Assembly: GCA_036172665.1 (NCBI GenBank)
Contig: CM069879.1
Location: forward strand, 23,165,924-23,229,923
Reading direction: 5' to 3'
DNA length: 64,000 nt
From: Prosopocoilus inquinatus
Taxonomy: Eukaryota; Arthropoda; Insecta; Coleoptera; Lucanidae
Under the pieces are notes generated by a model that saw nothing but the letters and a program-made list of their open reading frames with translations, had not been told where the DNA came from and made no database searches. Both the position numbers and the translations under genes were made by a program. Below, in pieces: positions 31,678 to 44,181 of this stretch (positions within the stretch are counted from its first letter, which is position 1; each line of letters starts with the position of its first letter).

Positions 31678-34090
31678 TTAACCCTCGCCGCCCGTCTGGG
31701 GTCTTTTTTGACCCCACGTAAACTAGAATCTATTTTTTTATGTTTATTCCGGGTGTATTGTCTTACACCCCTAAATATGCTTCTATCTAACTTCATAGAA
31801 CACCGTCACAATTGTTTTTTTTGTTTTTGTTGTAGTAAAACATATTTATGCCACATAATATGCGTTTGGGGTTAATTTTGACCCCAGGTGGGTAATACGT
31901 AATAAATTCTTAGCTACGTTTTTATGAAGTTTGGAATGATGTTTAGCATAAATTTACAGTTTTTCATGTTTTTACAAGTTGGGGTTTGTTAGTTGGTTGT
32001 TGAAATTTATTCTTTTGTAATTGGAAATAAGATTCGGTATAAACTTATAGTTATTCCTGTTTATGCAAGTTGTGATTTGTTCGTTGTGACTGTTCGTTGT
32101 GTGTCGCAGTATGTTTCGTAATTTTGTGTAATATTATGCACAAACATGTAATAATTCATGTTTCTACAAGTTATAACATGAAACATGCCAATAGTCAATA
32201 TTTATAAATGTAGCTCCATGGGAAGCGTTCTCATTCAAAGTTTTACTGAGTGATAAGTGGTATAAAAATTTATTATGGCGGATTATAATATAAACTTTGC
32301 AAGAGGCTACAGTGAAGAACAAGCTTTGATGGATGTATACAATTCTGATTTTGAGATCATAGATAACGAGAGCGATGGTAGTGATGCAGACGAAGATTTC
32401 ACTGAACTGCAGGTAGTCGAAGCAAATGCAGCAAATCTAAGCAGCTTAGATACTGATAATGAAGACGGGAATGAAGAAGTTTGGATTAGCAAGGATGGAA
32501 TAATACAGTGGAGTAGTATGGAGCCAGGACGTAAAAAGACACAGTCAAGGAATATTATAAAACAAATTCCTGGTATATCAAAACATTTAAATTTGTCCAC
32601 CCGCACAGACTGCTGTTGTGCATTTATGACGAACGAAATCATAGACAAAATATGCTTGCACACCAATGAAAGGGCAAATGAACAAAAGGAAGAGAAGTCA
32701 AGCCTAAAAAATTGAAAGGAATTACAATGTAGTGAGTTTTTGGCATTTTTGGGCCTAAGCTTGCTTTATGGTATTCAGAAGGGTCACGGGAAAGATCTAA
32801 AAGAATTTTGGTCAGAAAAGTACGGTTATCCAATTTTTAGAGCTACAATGTCCAGACATCGTTTCACGAGCATACTTAGCTGTCTACGATTTGATGACAG
32901 AGGTACACGACAAGTTAGAAAAGAAGCAACTAAGAACAAGATTGAACCTGTAGCTGAAATAACTAATATGTTCGTTTGTCAATGCAAGAATGCTTATATA
33001 CCAGGTCCAAATATTACTGTGGACGAACACCTGTGTACTTTTAGAGGAAGACGTGGTTTCAAGGTTTATATTCCTTCAAAGCCGCAAAAGTATGGTATAA
33101 AAATATGGATGGCTGTAGACTGTGACTCTCGATACATTACAAACCTGCAAATATATTCTGGCAAAATAGGAAACACAAAGGAACAGGAACAAGGAAAGCG
33201 GGTGGTGTTAGATTTGGTAACGCACCTAATCAGCTCTGGTCGCAATATTACTACTGATAACTTCTTTACTAGCTACAGTCTTGGGCAGGAATTATTGAAA
33301 CAAAAATTAACTCTTGTCGGAACTGTCCGTAAAAACCGTAAAGAGCTTCCTTCCTGTATGCTGCCGTCAAAATTTTGTGAAGAGAAATCATCTGTTTTTG
33401 CTTATGCCAACAATACATTATTAGTTTCTTACGTTCCTAAAAAAGGAAGTAGTTTTGTTGTCTACTCAACATAATAGATTTGACGTATCCGACGAAGAGC
33501 ACAGAAAACCGGAAGTAATACTAAATTATAATTCCACTAAATTCGGTGTTGATACTATAGATCAAATGGCTAGGACCTATTCAACAAAAAGATCGATAAG
33601 AAGATGGCCACTTGCAGTATTTTTTGATCTTGTGGATTTTGCTGGAATTAATGCTTACGTATTATTTTGTGAGCTTGACAATACATACAAAAATAAAACT
33701 GGAAGACGCCGCTTCTTACTAGAACTAGGCGAGGAATTAGTAAAACAAGAAATAGAAAATAGAATTCAATATCCCCAATCCAAGACAAGGAAAATTCATA
33801 AGGCCATTGAAAATGCAGGGTTTGGAAACTTACTTCAACAGTACAAACACCCGGACCTACCACAAAATAAACGAGGAAGATGTAGCATTTGTCCACGGCA
33901 AGCAGACAGAAAAACAAATATTTTATGTGATATGTGCAGTAAATTCGTTTGTAAGGAGCACCTTGAAATGCGCACATTATGTTTTACATGTTCTAGTTTA
34001 ACGTTAGATGACAGTCGCTCAGACTAATATATTTACTACAGCAAAGTATTCACCTCATAAATAAATTTGCTTTAAAATTGATTTTGTTTA
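31678..34090 (+). mobile_element. piggyBac element (right end not found)
   Basis: The left end is clear: TTAA at 31678-31681 followed by CCCTCGCCGCCCG, matching the piggyBac rule of a TTAA target and a CCCT terminus. Two subterminal palindromic words follow, GGGGTC-T6-GACCCC at about 31698 and GGGGTTAATTTTGACCCC at about 31869. The transposase lies downstream. Beyond its stop there is a polyadenylation signal (AATAAA near 34060), but I find no AGGG-TTAA terminus, so the right end is probably deleted or too diverged to see. Confidence 0.75.
32275..34027 (+). pseudogene. piggyBac transposase pseudogene (about 584 codons)
   Basis: From the ATG at 32275 an acidic N-terminal region leads into the transposase. 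A TGA at 32713-32715 breaks the frame between SLKN and KELQCSEFLAFL; relatives usually have a tryptophan at about this point, so a single G-to-A change is likely. The frame then holds the first two catalytic aspartates in TVDEHL (33022) and TTDNFFTS (33256). A one-base frameshift near 33455 is needed to reach FGVDTIDQM (33551), which carries the third aspartate. The C-terminus has a cysteine-rich finger (CSICPRQ, CDMC, CKEH, CFTC, about 33888-33990) that in this family binds subterminal DNA. All key residues survive and only two lesions are visible, so the copy died recently. Confidence 0.9.
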
Positions 34091-34252
34091 TATAGTTTAG
34101 CTTGTATATATAGTTTATATACATTTAGTTTATTAAAGTTTATTAATAACTATCACAAACAGACTAATGAATATATATAACCAACTGTAAGCTTCTACTT
34201 CAAACGTATCAATCATTTTTACTCGCACTGTGATTTTAAGTAGCAATTCAAA

Positions 34253-34385
34253 ATGGAACCGAAACTAGTACAGTTTGCCCAGTGCCTAAAAGACAAGCCA
34301 GCGTTTGAAGTGGGGAGCAGCTCAATCTCGGAGTTTCCCCACTCCAAACTTGCCTGTTTTTAGTAAATTCTGGTGGTTCGGTTTC
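34253..34385. repeat. Imperfect hairpin, about 130 bp
   Basis: The block around 34290-34318 (TAAAAGACAAGCCAGCGTTTG...GTGGGGA) pairs with 34335-34363 (TCCCCACTCCAAACTTGCC...TTTTA). The outer words GAACCGAAAC and GGTTCGGTTTC also pair. It is a candidate MITE or folded RNA; no coding sequence. Confidence 0.6.
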
Positions 34386-35189
34386 AGTTATGGCTTACGT
34401 TCCTGGTTTTAAGATTGTTACGTCGCCAATTACATATACTTACTTCAAATGTAAAAGCTCAGACAGAATGCAACGCCGTTAAAAGCCGTCAACTGTCAAA
34501 TTAATGTTAAATGAAAAGGTTCAACTGTAACTGCACAGAATGAACGGCGTCAAGCGACGTTGTATGCCAATTTAAGCCCTGGCCAACTTTATACGTAATT
34601 TCTGGTAAACGAATAAGGCTCAATTCTCACACAACGACGCATCGCGTCCGACGCATCGCGTCGCGTCATTTTGCTGCCTCTAAAAATTGTTATGGTTTTA
34701 AATGAAGCTATTATCACTCGGCAGTATTTTATTTCAAAAAATTGTATGTAAAAGTATAGGAACCACAATGACCAATAATAGAGTATTTCCGATCTTAAGC
34801 GATTGATTTCATTCAATAAGAATTCCTTCACTCGTTCAGACTCAAGAAACCATCCTGCATATATGTTTATACGATTTTTTTCGTTATTTTGATCTGTAAA
34901 ATACGTCCCTGAAGTAGCGGCCTGTATTTTTGTTATAGTGAGGGAACAAAACGGTAATATTCAACTTTACTCAGACCTTCCAAATTCTTTAATGTTTGCA
35001 TCACTGTGGTCTTCATTGAGACGCACTTTAATCATTATTCAATATGTCCATTAGTTTTTATGTGCGGACGAGTTTTATTATTATAAGGACAACGTTATTA
35101 TTGCACATATGCAGAAATTAAAAAAAAAATTATATATTTTTTAAAATAATGGAATATCATTGTTCATTTAAATACTTTAATGAAAAGCT

Positions 35190-35315
35190 TACGTAACGAC
35201 ATCCTGCTACTTAAGCTTTTCATTACTTTTACATCGTAAGTGCGATTATCCTTTGTCAAGTCGTTTTGGTTTGCAATGGAACTCTCGAGTTACGCTTCTG
35301 CTGGTTAGACATATA
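35190..35315 (+). repeat. Fragment of the hammerhead-associated repeat
   Basis: Contains ACGACATCCTGCTAC, then GCGATTATCCTTTGTCAAGTCG, GGTTTGCAATGGAACTCTCG and AGTTACGCTTCTGCTGG. This is co-linear with 58800-58940, which runs into a hammerhead motif. Here the similarity ends just where the ribozyme core would begin (CTGCTGG in place of CTGCTGATGA), so the core is lost. Confidence 0.6.
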
Positions 35316-35384
35316 CGTAAAACGCATATAACGATGAGCGTAACGAACTTTTTCGCATGAATTTTTAGTTAAATGTATTTGATT

Positions 35385-35444
35385 GTCGTATACAATTTCT
35401 TTAACATATTATACATATGTCGTATACAATTTCTTTAACATATT
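35385..35444 (+). repeat. Short tandem duplication (26 bp, period 34)
   Basis: GTCGTATACAATTTCTTTAA plus six further bases occurs at 35385-35410 and again at 35419-35444 without change. The unbroken copies suggest a recent local duplication. Confidence 0.8.
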
Positions 35445-35449
35445 TCCCA

Positions 35450-37391
35450 TATTTGTCTTTTCAAGAATCAGCCTGTGTGTTTCCAAATGCCGCTACCAGA
35501 CGTAATTGAAATCCAATGCAGTATTGCCAAATTACAAACACGTTCCATGATGCAAGCATTCTTTTGCATAACGTAATTAAAAGTTTGAATCTTTCGCCTA
35601 TTGATGTGTCCCACTTATCCACCTCACCGAATAGTGATCTAAATTTAATTGCATCGTAGAGTGCGTCCTTGCATTTTGAATCTTGCGGCCACATTGGCAT
35701 GATCTTCGGCTTAGAATTAGCAGCTGGCATTAGAGTGCATTTTCGACGTTTCGGACGTCTTGCATAATGCACACACTCAAGTAAGGTGTGTTATTTTGGA
35801 TGTCCAGCCCGGATCGAGTGTATTATTATTATGAGTCGATGCTCAGCTGTTTCGCTTTTATCTTTCCTGGTTTATTACTCGCTTACCGTCTGCTGGATAT
35901 CTACCCAGTGGTTAGTTAATGTACACAGTTTCGGAGATGTGCGTGATTTTGTTGCGAATTTCTCGATTTTTTTTCGATTATTCCGCGCGTTTACCTACGT
36001 GGATCGCTTTCGAAAACATTGGAACGCATTCAACTTTTTTTTCTCGTTTGTTGTAATTATAGTTAAGAGGCGCGCTTGTGACCGTATATAATTTGTGGTT
36101 TAAGTTCTGGTTTATGGTTTAAACACATTAATTTTTAATTGCTGTTCATTACTAATACCCTTATAATAATCACTATCCTTTCTAATCGAGTGATCATTTT
36201 TACATCCAACTGACCATCATTATTTGCAAGAAGTCATTAACATACTCGGTAAAAATTCTGGAATATGTGTTGATTACAGTATCCAGGTGGAATATGGTTT
36301 TAATAAAACAAAATAGTAACAAACGGTAAGGCACTACTTCTATGCATAAATGTTATTTATTCATTAATCATTATCAATCAGCATGCAATAAATTTGAACT
36401 TATTATTTATATTATTTCTTGTACAAATTCGGTGCAATTTGGAGATATTAACACGTTCTATTTTTCTTTTTTAGATTACTGCACAAGTTAAATTATTTAA
36501 GAAATGCAACCAAATATTTACATACAAAAAATAGGACGATGCAAAAACGAAATCAAAGAAGAATCCTTAAATTAACTTAGATTTTTTGTATCACTCTAAA
36601 AACCAATTTATACTGAGTGCATCATTAGCTTCTCCCTTGGAATTTATTGCAGACAGAGTGCAATTACTCTCAACAGCTTAATTTATGTAATTCCAAGTGA
36701 TGAACATAGAGAGAAAAAAATGATGTTCAATTACGATTTGCAGGTCACCTTTTTACATACTATTATAAAGTATACAATTCAGAATTGGCGATAATAGCAT
36801 GTTTATGTAATCTAAGTAAGTTACATAGTTGCTTTTGCTGTTTCAATTTATTATTTATTTAAAAGAGAAAGGTTCTGTTCTAAAGGAGATAAGGACGTTC
36901 ATTTGTTTCTGAAGAACAATGCATTTAAATTTAAAACGTGAATTAAAATAACAAAATGGTTTCTGCATCTTATCAACGGATTTTTTTTAATTTCATTACA
37001 TAAATTTCGTTCAATTAAAGCAAGTCATAATTATTATGTAAATCAAGAATGGTTTCGATTTTGTGTCCTTGTTTCAGTTGAATTGACGAAAATGTGTTTA
37101 GTCGAAAACTAAAAATACAATTTCATATTAAGACAGCGATACATCTACATTTATCTACCACAAAATCAAATACATATTTATTATAATTACATAAGGAATT
37201 TCAATTCTATGAATTTAGTGGTTTTTACTTAAACTATTGCTGTACTGGGTGATGGTATCTCAGAAATAGTGTTCTTCCTTTGAACGTCATATATCACATA
37301 CTACTAACCAATCCGACTCACGAATAAATTTCATTGGAAAAACAATTGAGCATCAAATGTGTTATATGTAGCAAATACATTCAAAATTTTA
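35450..37391. other. No recognised gene
   Basis: A minus-strand frame of 103 codons at 35461-35772 has a fairly protein-like, basic composition (YARRPKRRKC, then FRSLFGEVDKWD), but I cannot place it in a family and no splice sites frame it. The remainder is AT-rich with no structure I could support. Confidence 0.35.
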
Positions 37392-37580
37392 GCTAGTAAA
37401 ATTAATTTTTATTGTTGAGCCTCTTAATTTCGCCCTCTTACGGTCAATTTAGATACTTAAAAATATTTTCTTTGAATTTCTCTTGGTCACTTTGACTATA
37501 TTTTTTTTCTTCCGCAGCTGCAGCTATTACGGTTAGTTATATACCTCCGGTCGCCGCTCATCTTGAGACACCCGGTATAT
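37392..37580 (+). repeat. Dispersed repeat, copy 2 (copy 1 at 5650-5842)
   Basis: Same order of blocks as copy 1, ending CTTGAGACACCCGGTATATA. Here no Tc1 element follows, so this copy shows the undisturbed right boundary. Confidence 0.65.
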
Positions 37581-38517
37581 AAATTTTACTAATTCCTTAT
37601 TTGTAATATTTTTTCTCAAAAATTTCGGTGGCAACATTAAAAAAAATATCTAGCAACTATGAACATACTTACAATATTTTTTTGTAATCGATTTAATGCA
37701 TTACAGAGAATAATAATGCACAGCATTCTTAAGACACCCCGTGTTATCACAGAAAAATAGACATTAATGAATTGTTTTAATATAAAAATATTCATTCTTT
37801 ATAAATCACATGAGTCTAGAATTTTTCCGTTTATTGCTGTAGAGCTAGAGTCCTTTCAGAGCATTTCCCTCTCCTATTATTTCAATGATTAAAATAAGAT
37901 GAGAATTCTCTGAGAGTACTCCAGAACAGTAAAATTGTTATATATTTTTATTATTAATAAAAGAAACAAACTGTATTTGATAATTAAAACAATAGTTTTG
38001 TTATAATTAGCTATAACCAATCAATGCTGAAATTGCAAGTTATTAAACAATTTATACATTACTTATCGAAATAGTGCCTAATATCATACTTAAGTATAAA
38101 CACCTATTCCAGAACTACGTAAACATTCCTCCGTTTTTCGTTTTTTTAAGCCATGATTTCAGTGTGAAATTTCAGCTTTCGCATTATGCCACACCCAATT
38201 TATTATTTCGCCGTTCGAGCTTTCAGAGCGGCATTTTATTTTCATTAGTGTGTCCTGTCAGGTTTTTCGCAGTTTTTAATGTCGAACGGCGTTTTCGTTC
38301 TGTGTATGTACGCATAAATTTTTGTTGGCAACGCGAGTGCGCGAAAATAACTCGTCCAGAGGCAACAACAAAAATTATTTTGCGAGAACGATGGCGGCGT
38401 TTTTCTTCTACGCCGAAGGATTTTCCGTCAAACCCATCATCCCAGGAATTTGAATTCATTTATCACTGCCTTATTGAAAACATTTATTCCTTTAATATCT
38501 TTGAGTTTTGAATTGCT

Positions 38518-38734
38518 CAGGGTGTTCAGAAATGATTGAAACGCATTTGAATTTCTCGTTCGCTTATTTATTTTTAAAAGTTAAATTCTGTGCTACGATC
38601 ATAATTATCATTTAAGCAACTGCACTACGCTAGTGATGAAATTGTAGTCGAATTCATCATATACACCAATATCTTAAAGTAAAAATTACTAAGCTCAGTT
38701 CAGACACCCCTCAATCATTCCTGAACACACTGTA
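38518..38734. mobile_element. MITE, about 217 bp
   Basis: Left end CAGGGTGTTCAGAAATGATT and right end AATCATTCCTGAACACACTG are inverted repeats of about 22 bp. TA follows the right end. The interior is AT-rich and non-coding. The flank upstream (38074-38511) has a long + frame that I could not assign. Confidence 0.7.
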
Positions 38735-41721
38735 TGTTTTTCTAATCATGAGCATTCACAATTTTCAGTACACTTCTTTCTTATTTTTTTTATTTTCGTT
38801 GCCCTTTCAAAGTATTCTCTTTTCTGTTTAAAGAAACCCTGTCCACTTTTCATTTTTGGCATCAAATTTTGGAAAGTCATGGTCTCCTTATAAAAATATA
38901 GTTCGATTGATAAGTTGGTTCTGGATTGTTTTTATTTTCTCTTTCCCTGAGTGATGATGTTATCCGAAAATGGAAATTCGTTTGCCAAAATATGTGAAAT
39001 TTTAAATCAAATATCTCGGTCTTTCAGTTAAGCAGCTAGTTAAAAGAATCCTTCGCCGAAAGTATTCATGATCTTCAAAAGTCGGTTTATAATGTCCTTT
39101 CTAAACTGCGACAACGTATTTAAACCCCCCATTTTTGTTTCCGGTTTTCCCTTTCCATTTTCATTTTTAGTGTTTTCCCTGTATTAATGAAAAACTCTAG
39201 GAGTCTCTCTTTATATTTTGCATAAAATGCCCGACGTAAAAGTCACGTTTAATTTACTTCTTCTAAATGTGCCTCATTTATTTGAACCCTATTAAGCGTT
39301 TGCGTGACATCACCTGAAAGATTGCCAAGAGAGATATAACACATATATGATGCATTTTGCAATCATTGTGGTCGTGATTCATCGCTTACGCCCTCACGTG
39401 GTTTTTTTACTGAAAAGATTTCTGTTTAGTTTCTTATAGTAATATCATTTGAAGCGAGAACAATATTCTGACGTAAACTCGAAAGAAATTGCCAAAGAAA
39501 GTTTATGTTCGCCAATCGGGCATCACTTAACGCTTTTGATTGTTTAGGTTTGCTATTAACAAGAGCCTGTATTTGTGCATGATTATTTTCTCTCAACCTG
39601 ACCCAACAATGAAGCAATTGCAGAGTTTATTTTTACGAAAGTGAGTTTCCGAAAACGAGTGTTTATTATTATAGGGTGAAGGAGTGTTTATAAAAGCGTG
39701 GTCGTTTCTTTTCATGCTTAGCACAGCTTTTAAATTACGTTTAAACTGTTAAATTATTTTTTATTGAAATTACAAGTAGTTTTATTGCTGCATTCAAGTT
39801 GCAAGGTCTTCCAAATTATTTCCACAAAAAAAATGGATACTATTCACTTGGCTAGCCCTCTCTGAAAACTTCAACCTCTCCAGAATTCGATGATGCCAAC
39901 CGCTGATGCAAAAGATGCAACTGAAGATACTCTTCGAATCTGCAAAGAAACTAGGAAAGGATTTAGTGGAAAAACCATTGTGGAACAGCCATTTGATAAA
40001 TTGAAGAGAAGAGCATCAGCTGGAAACTTTTTCCAGCTTTCCATTTTCAGTTGTAATGCTGGAGGAAATACCTGGTTTTGTTACTAAAATTTTTTCCAAA
40101 TTTCTTGGGGGAGAAATAATCATGAGACCTTGAAACATGACTGCATAAAGCGATAAAGCAATTAGTGTAACAGCGAAACGACAAATTTCTAATAAGTTCA
40201 AACCGTAGAAATAAGCTCTGCTTTCTTGCACGTGCCTTAATTAAATGAAGATGTTGATTCCAATCAACTTTGTAGGTGCTTTCGGTGGGATGTGTAGCTG
40301 TTGCCTGTGGCCTCTGATTGTTGGTTCCGTTCCTTCGCGGACTTCCGGAATGTGAAGTTCTGGGATGCGTGCCAGATGCGCGTTTACACTGCAGTTATCT
40401 ATATGAATCTGTAAATGCACTATCTGGTACGACACTCCAGAATGTGTATCATCTTCCTTATTTCTGTTACTTTCTTTTTTTTTGAAAGAACCCGTCGAGC
40501 ACACTTCTTTTTTTATTGAGTTTATTTTGCTCTTTTACATGGTACATGCGTACGTTCACTGATATTTCGACATTCATTGATGATAACTAGAGAGTGGATG
40601 ACCTATGTACTTAAGGCCATCTAAATCACGACCATTGAGTCAATTTTTTTTTTATATTTACATATATACATACACACCTTCGTCATCGTATAAGTATGTA
40701 CAAACTGCCTTACTCTGATATCGAAAACCTAAAACTGGCCGCTCTGTGATAATAGCAGTGATTCATAGCCATTTTAAGAGTAAATAGAACGTCGAAATTT
40801 CAGTTTACGTTTTCATTTAAAACCAGTGTCATTCATTCTGCTATACTTTTTTTCTTTGTTAAGCAATTTTGAAATATTCTACTTAATCTAGTAAATACTT
40901 TTGTATAGTTTTTATTTTTAACAATTTAAAACGTACTGTGGCTTGCAAAGAAAACGCGTTTCGTTGTATTGAGTTGGTTTTGAGATTTAATTTGACAGTG
41001 TCAAACAATTAAACTTCAGACTGACAGAAAACGAGTAACTTAGAAGACGAATAGTGATTAACAACAGTGGCGAATGATTATAGCTTAAATAAAAATACTA
41101 TGACGCACAAATAATATGTGGGAAGAGGAAAAATTTGCAAATGGAAAAGATGGTTGGAGATAGATGTCCAAAAACGTCGATTTACGATTCGGATAATGCC
41201 CTTCTGAGTTAAGAAAAAATCCATTATAAACTGCAAAGGAATCCATGTTTTAATAAATTTTCCTATACTCTTGTCACCAACACGTCGAAAACTACAAATT
41301 TGAGCTTTGAAGAGTCTTGACAAGTGTTAAAAAAATTATATTAATAGGACAGCAATCAACAATTGTATTTCGATTAAATTACATAACATTTATGGGCCGT
41401 TAAATATTTGGAATGTCGTGATATTTGTTGAATAGCTACTGTCTAACTCATATCAGGTAAAATAGTAATAATTTCAACGGCCGTTCCTAACCTGTATGTT
41501 TCGGAACATGACAAAATTCTCAAAATACCCATTTACAAAGCAAAAAATACGTCAAAACTCGGCTACTTGATTTTGAAGGTGTACGCGATTTTTTTGCAAG
41601 CAGGTATACAAAGACATTTAATTCGATGTACATATTTATCAATTTGGGAGTTTCTAAACAATAAGCGTCAATTTTGAATATACGATATAAAACTGCCATA
41701 GAAAACTTAAGTAAAACAAAG
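38735..41721. other. No recognised gene
   Basis: Several short frames on both strands (39426-39617, 39890-40087, 40016-40231, 40241-40504, 41078-41323) lack family resemblance or splice context. No repeats of note were seen. Confidence 0.35.
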
Positions 41722-41961
41722 TACAGTTGCGGCCCTACAAAACTGGTACGCTGAAAATTGACATCAGTGTCAAAAATTCATATTTTGTAATGTGTAAATC
41801 AAACATTCATCTACCATTTTGATGTCAGTGTCAAATTTGACGGATCCATAGCAGGATTTAGCGTGATTTGAGTGACGTTTAGAATCTTCAGATTTAGGAT
41901 CAGTATACACCGCCGAAACGTATTTGTCAAAGTGTACCAGTTTTCAAAGGCCGCAACTGTA
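41722..41961. mobile_element. TA-flanked MITE, 240 bp
   Basis: Terminal inverted repeats of about 31 bp: TACAGTTGCGGCCCTACAAA at the left and, on the minus strand at the right, TACAGTTGCGGCCTTTGAAA, both continuing to AACTGGTAC. A second inverted word, TTGACATCAGTGTCAAA or similar, lies inside. TA at each end fits Tc1/mariner-type mobilisation. Confidence 0.8.
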
Positions 41962-43090
41962 CCAACCAACTTTACGATACCGTTCTTTTCGTTTAGTTAC
42001 AAGCAAAGAGTGCACCACAGGTTGCTTCTATTTCTTCGAAACGTTTTTAAATCGCTGTCCAACTGAAAACGTAGCACAACCGGACTGGCGGTGTTGCAGC
42101 TATATAGCAAACTTCCACTCCACTCCACTCCACTTCCACACTCATAAACTTTCTTCCAAAACGAATAACCGGGCTTTTACTTAAAAGGAAACCATTGTCG
42201 TCTTCTCTTATCAGTAACGAACGAAAGGTCCACTCCTCATTTAAAATTCTTCATCAATAAGGCTTTCAAGTATTAGTATGCCTTGATTTTCGATTAATTC
42301 ATTTACATCAGTTCGAACCAAAACGATACAAATGTCGAACGATGGAATATTTTGAAACCCTCAATAATCTCGTCTCGTCTAGGTTCTTCCAATGCGTTGT
42401 GTTTCCTTCAGTCGAATTGCCTTTTCTACAGCTGAAAGCAATTCACAGATTTTACCAAAGTTTTAAACTTATTCCTTTTAATTTTTTTAAATGTTATCTG
42501 TGAATTCCTCTTTAATCACCACCATTTTCTAAAAGAATGATTACAGGAAACTGTAGTTTGTCTACTTTTTTTGCTTCCGACTGTATGTCTGCAATAGTAC
42601 GTCAGTTTTCACCTTCTGTTGCACATATATCATCAGGATTTACGGCCATCCTACGGTTTCCTATAATGTCATAATAAGGGACGAATAACGTGGAGTATTT
42701 TTTTATCAAACATTATGAAGGCTTCCTATCAATAAACTTGACAGGAAAATAAATGCTTATCACCACAGGTTAACACGTTTAATAGTTCTTTAGACTAATA
42801 TACCATGAGAAGCGACATTACAGTGCATTACACATCGACAACATGTACTGTGTATAAACTTTTATATCGGGTGTCCAGTCTAAAAAGGTATCTCTCATGA
42901 CATTTAGTTGGAAGAGTCACATCACCTTGTGCATTATTTGAAAATAATTTCTTGTTACCTGTGTACTTCATTGCATCACTTTTTGTCATTTGGACCAAGC
43001 AGAATTCATGTGGGCCTTCGCCAAGAAAAGTTTACGGCGTTTTTTTAAATCGATCATATTGTATACATTTTAAGTAACACGTAAACGATA

Positions 43091-43229
43091 CAAGTAAAAA
43101 GTTTTTATTCCTTAGCCGGACAGAATTACAATCGGAAAACTACTCAACGGTTCGCAATCGATTGATAGCTTCGTCAACAGTTTTTTAATTATAATTCTGT
43201 CCAGTTGAAGATTAAATACTTTTTACTTG
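43091..43229 (-). ncRNA. Degenerate hammerhead-like motif inside an inverted repeat
   Basis: On the minus strand a TTGACGA, hairpin, GAAC series at about 43143-43180 is homologous to the 52.9 and 57.4 kb motifs but has lost core bases (C to T in the first block, A to C in the second). It is bracketed by a 38-bp inverted repeat: 43091-43128 (CAAGTAAAAAG...GGACAGAATTA) and 43192-43229 (TAATTCTGTCC...CTTTTTACTTG). The outer right end carries the CATCGGACAAGAG word shared with the other copies. Confidence 0.5.
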
Positions 43230-43789
43230 CAATTTTCATCGGACAAGAGTCAACTTCATTTATTCATAAACGTTACGTTCAGTTGTACTGCTAGCCATGA
43301 CATCTCGCAGTGTCGACCTATCTGAAGTTGTGGATTCAGCTGTGGACTTCCAAAACCCTTCTCTTTCTCTCCCCTAGTTCCTCTCTTGTTTTATATAAAT
43401 TTTCAGCAATCTTAAGCTCTTTCATTCTACTAATGTGTCCGTACTATCACTTAACTGTAGCTGTTTTACTATTGTCATTATGGATAAAATACCTAAAATA
43501 TTTTTTACTTTTTATTGTCTCTTCAAATTTTTCTTAAAATCTCCTTAGAAATCTGTATTATTCGATTTAGTTTTTTAATTCTTTTTTATTAAGCTTGAAT
43601 TTAACTACCTTTTTGATTACCTCGGCTTTCGCTATTCTAGAAATATCTTTGAACTCAAAATTTTTGGTTACATAAATTTACCATTTTATTTATCCTTTTA
43701 TTTGCTTTCTTTAAAGTTTTCCACATCATTTGTTATTACTCCCAAGTAACTGATTGTTCATTTATAGCGTTCTTATTTATCCTGTATTT

Positions 43790-44035
43790 TACAGAGTGTT
43801 TGGAAATTGCTAGTACAAAAAAAAACCGTGGCACTGGAAGTCCTAAGAAATCGTGTAAGAAATGTACCGCGTTGTGACTGGTGTGACAGCTTGTTAACTT
43901 AACTCAATGGCGCACCAACAATTTGGTCAAATTTTTAGTAATTTTTATCTCGAAAACTAAAGGATCTCTGGATTTCAACTCACCATCACTAACTACCATT
44001 TTTTTTTTGTACGAGCTATTTCCAAACACCCTGTA
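43790..44035. mobile_element. TA-flanked MITE, 246 bp
   Basis: Left TACAGAGTGTTTGGAAATTG and right (minus strand) TACAGGGTGTTTGGAAATAG both run on to GTACAAAAAAAAA. The interior has no coding sequence. It has the TACAGGGTG end style seen in several elements here. Confidence 0.8.
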
Positions 44036-44181
44036 TACAGTGTTTCTTATCTTCCTTTAAAAAATTTTATTGATTTCTCTCTCTTGATATTTTCCATACG
44101 CCTTTTTCTAAATTGAAAGTCTACGAGCAAAGTGTATTTCTTTTCTGCACGCTTTTTCACTCAGCTACTTCAGCACAATTA

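Noticed and set aside
33648..33977. 109-codon minus frame
   Set aside because: Antisense shadow of the piggyBac transposase.
35461..35772. 103-codon minus frame with protein-like composition
   Set aside because: Could not be placed in any family and has no acceptor or donor where needed. Left as unassigned, not called a gene.
38074..38511. 145-codon + frame
   Set aside because: Overlapped by an opposing frame, no recognised motif, and it ends at a MITE boundary.
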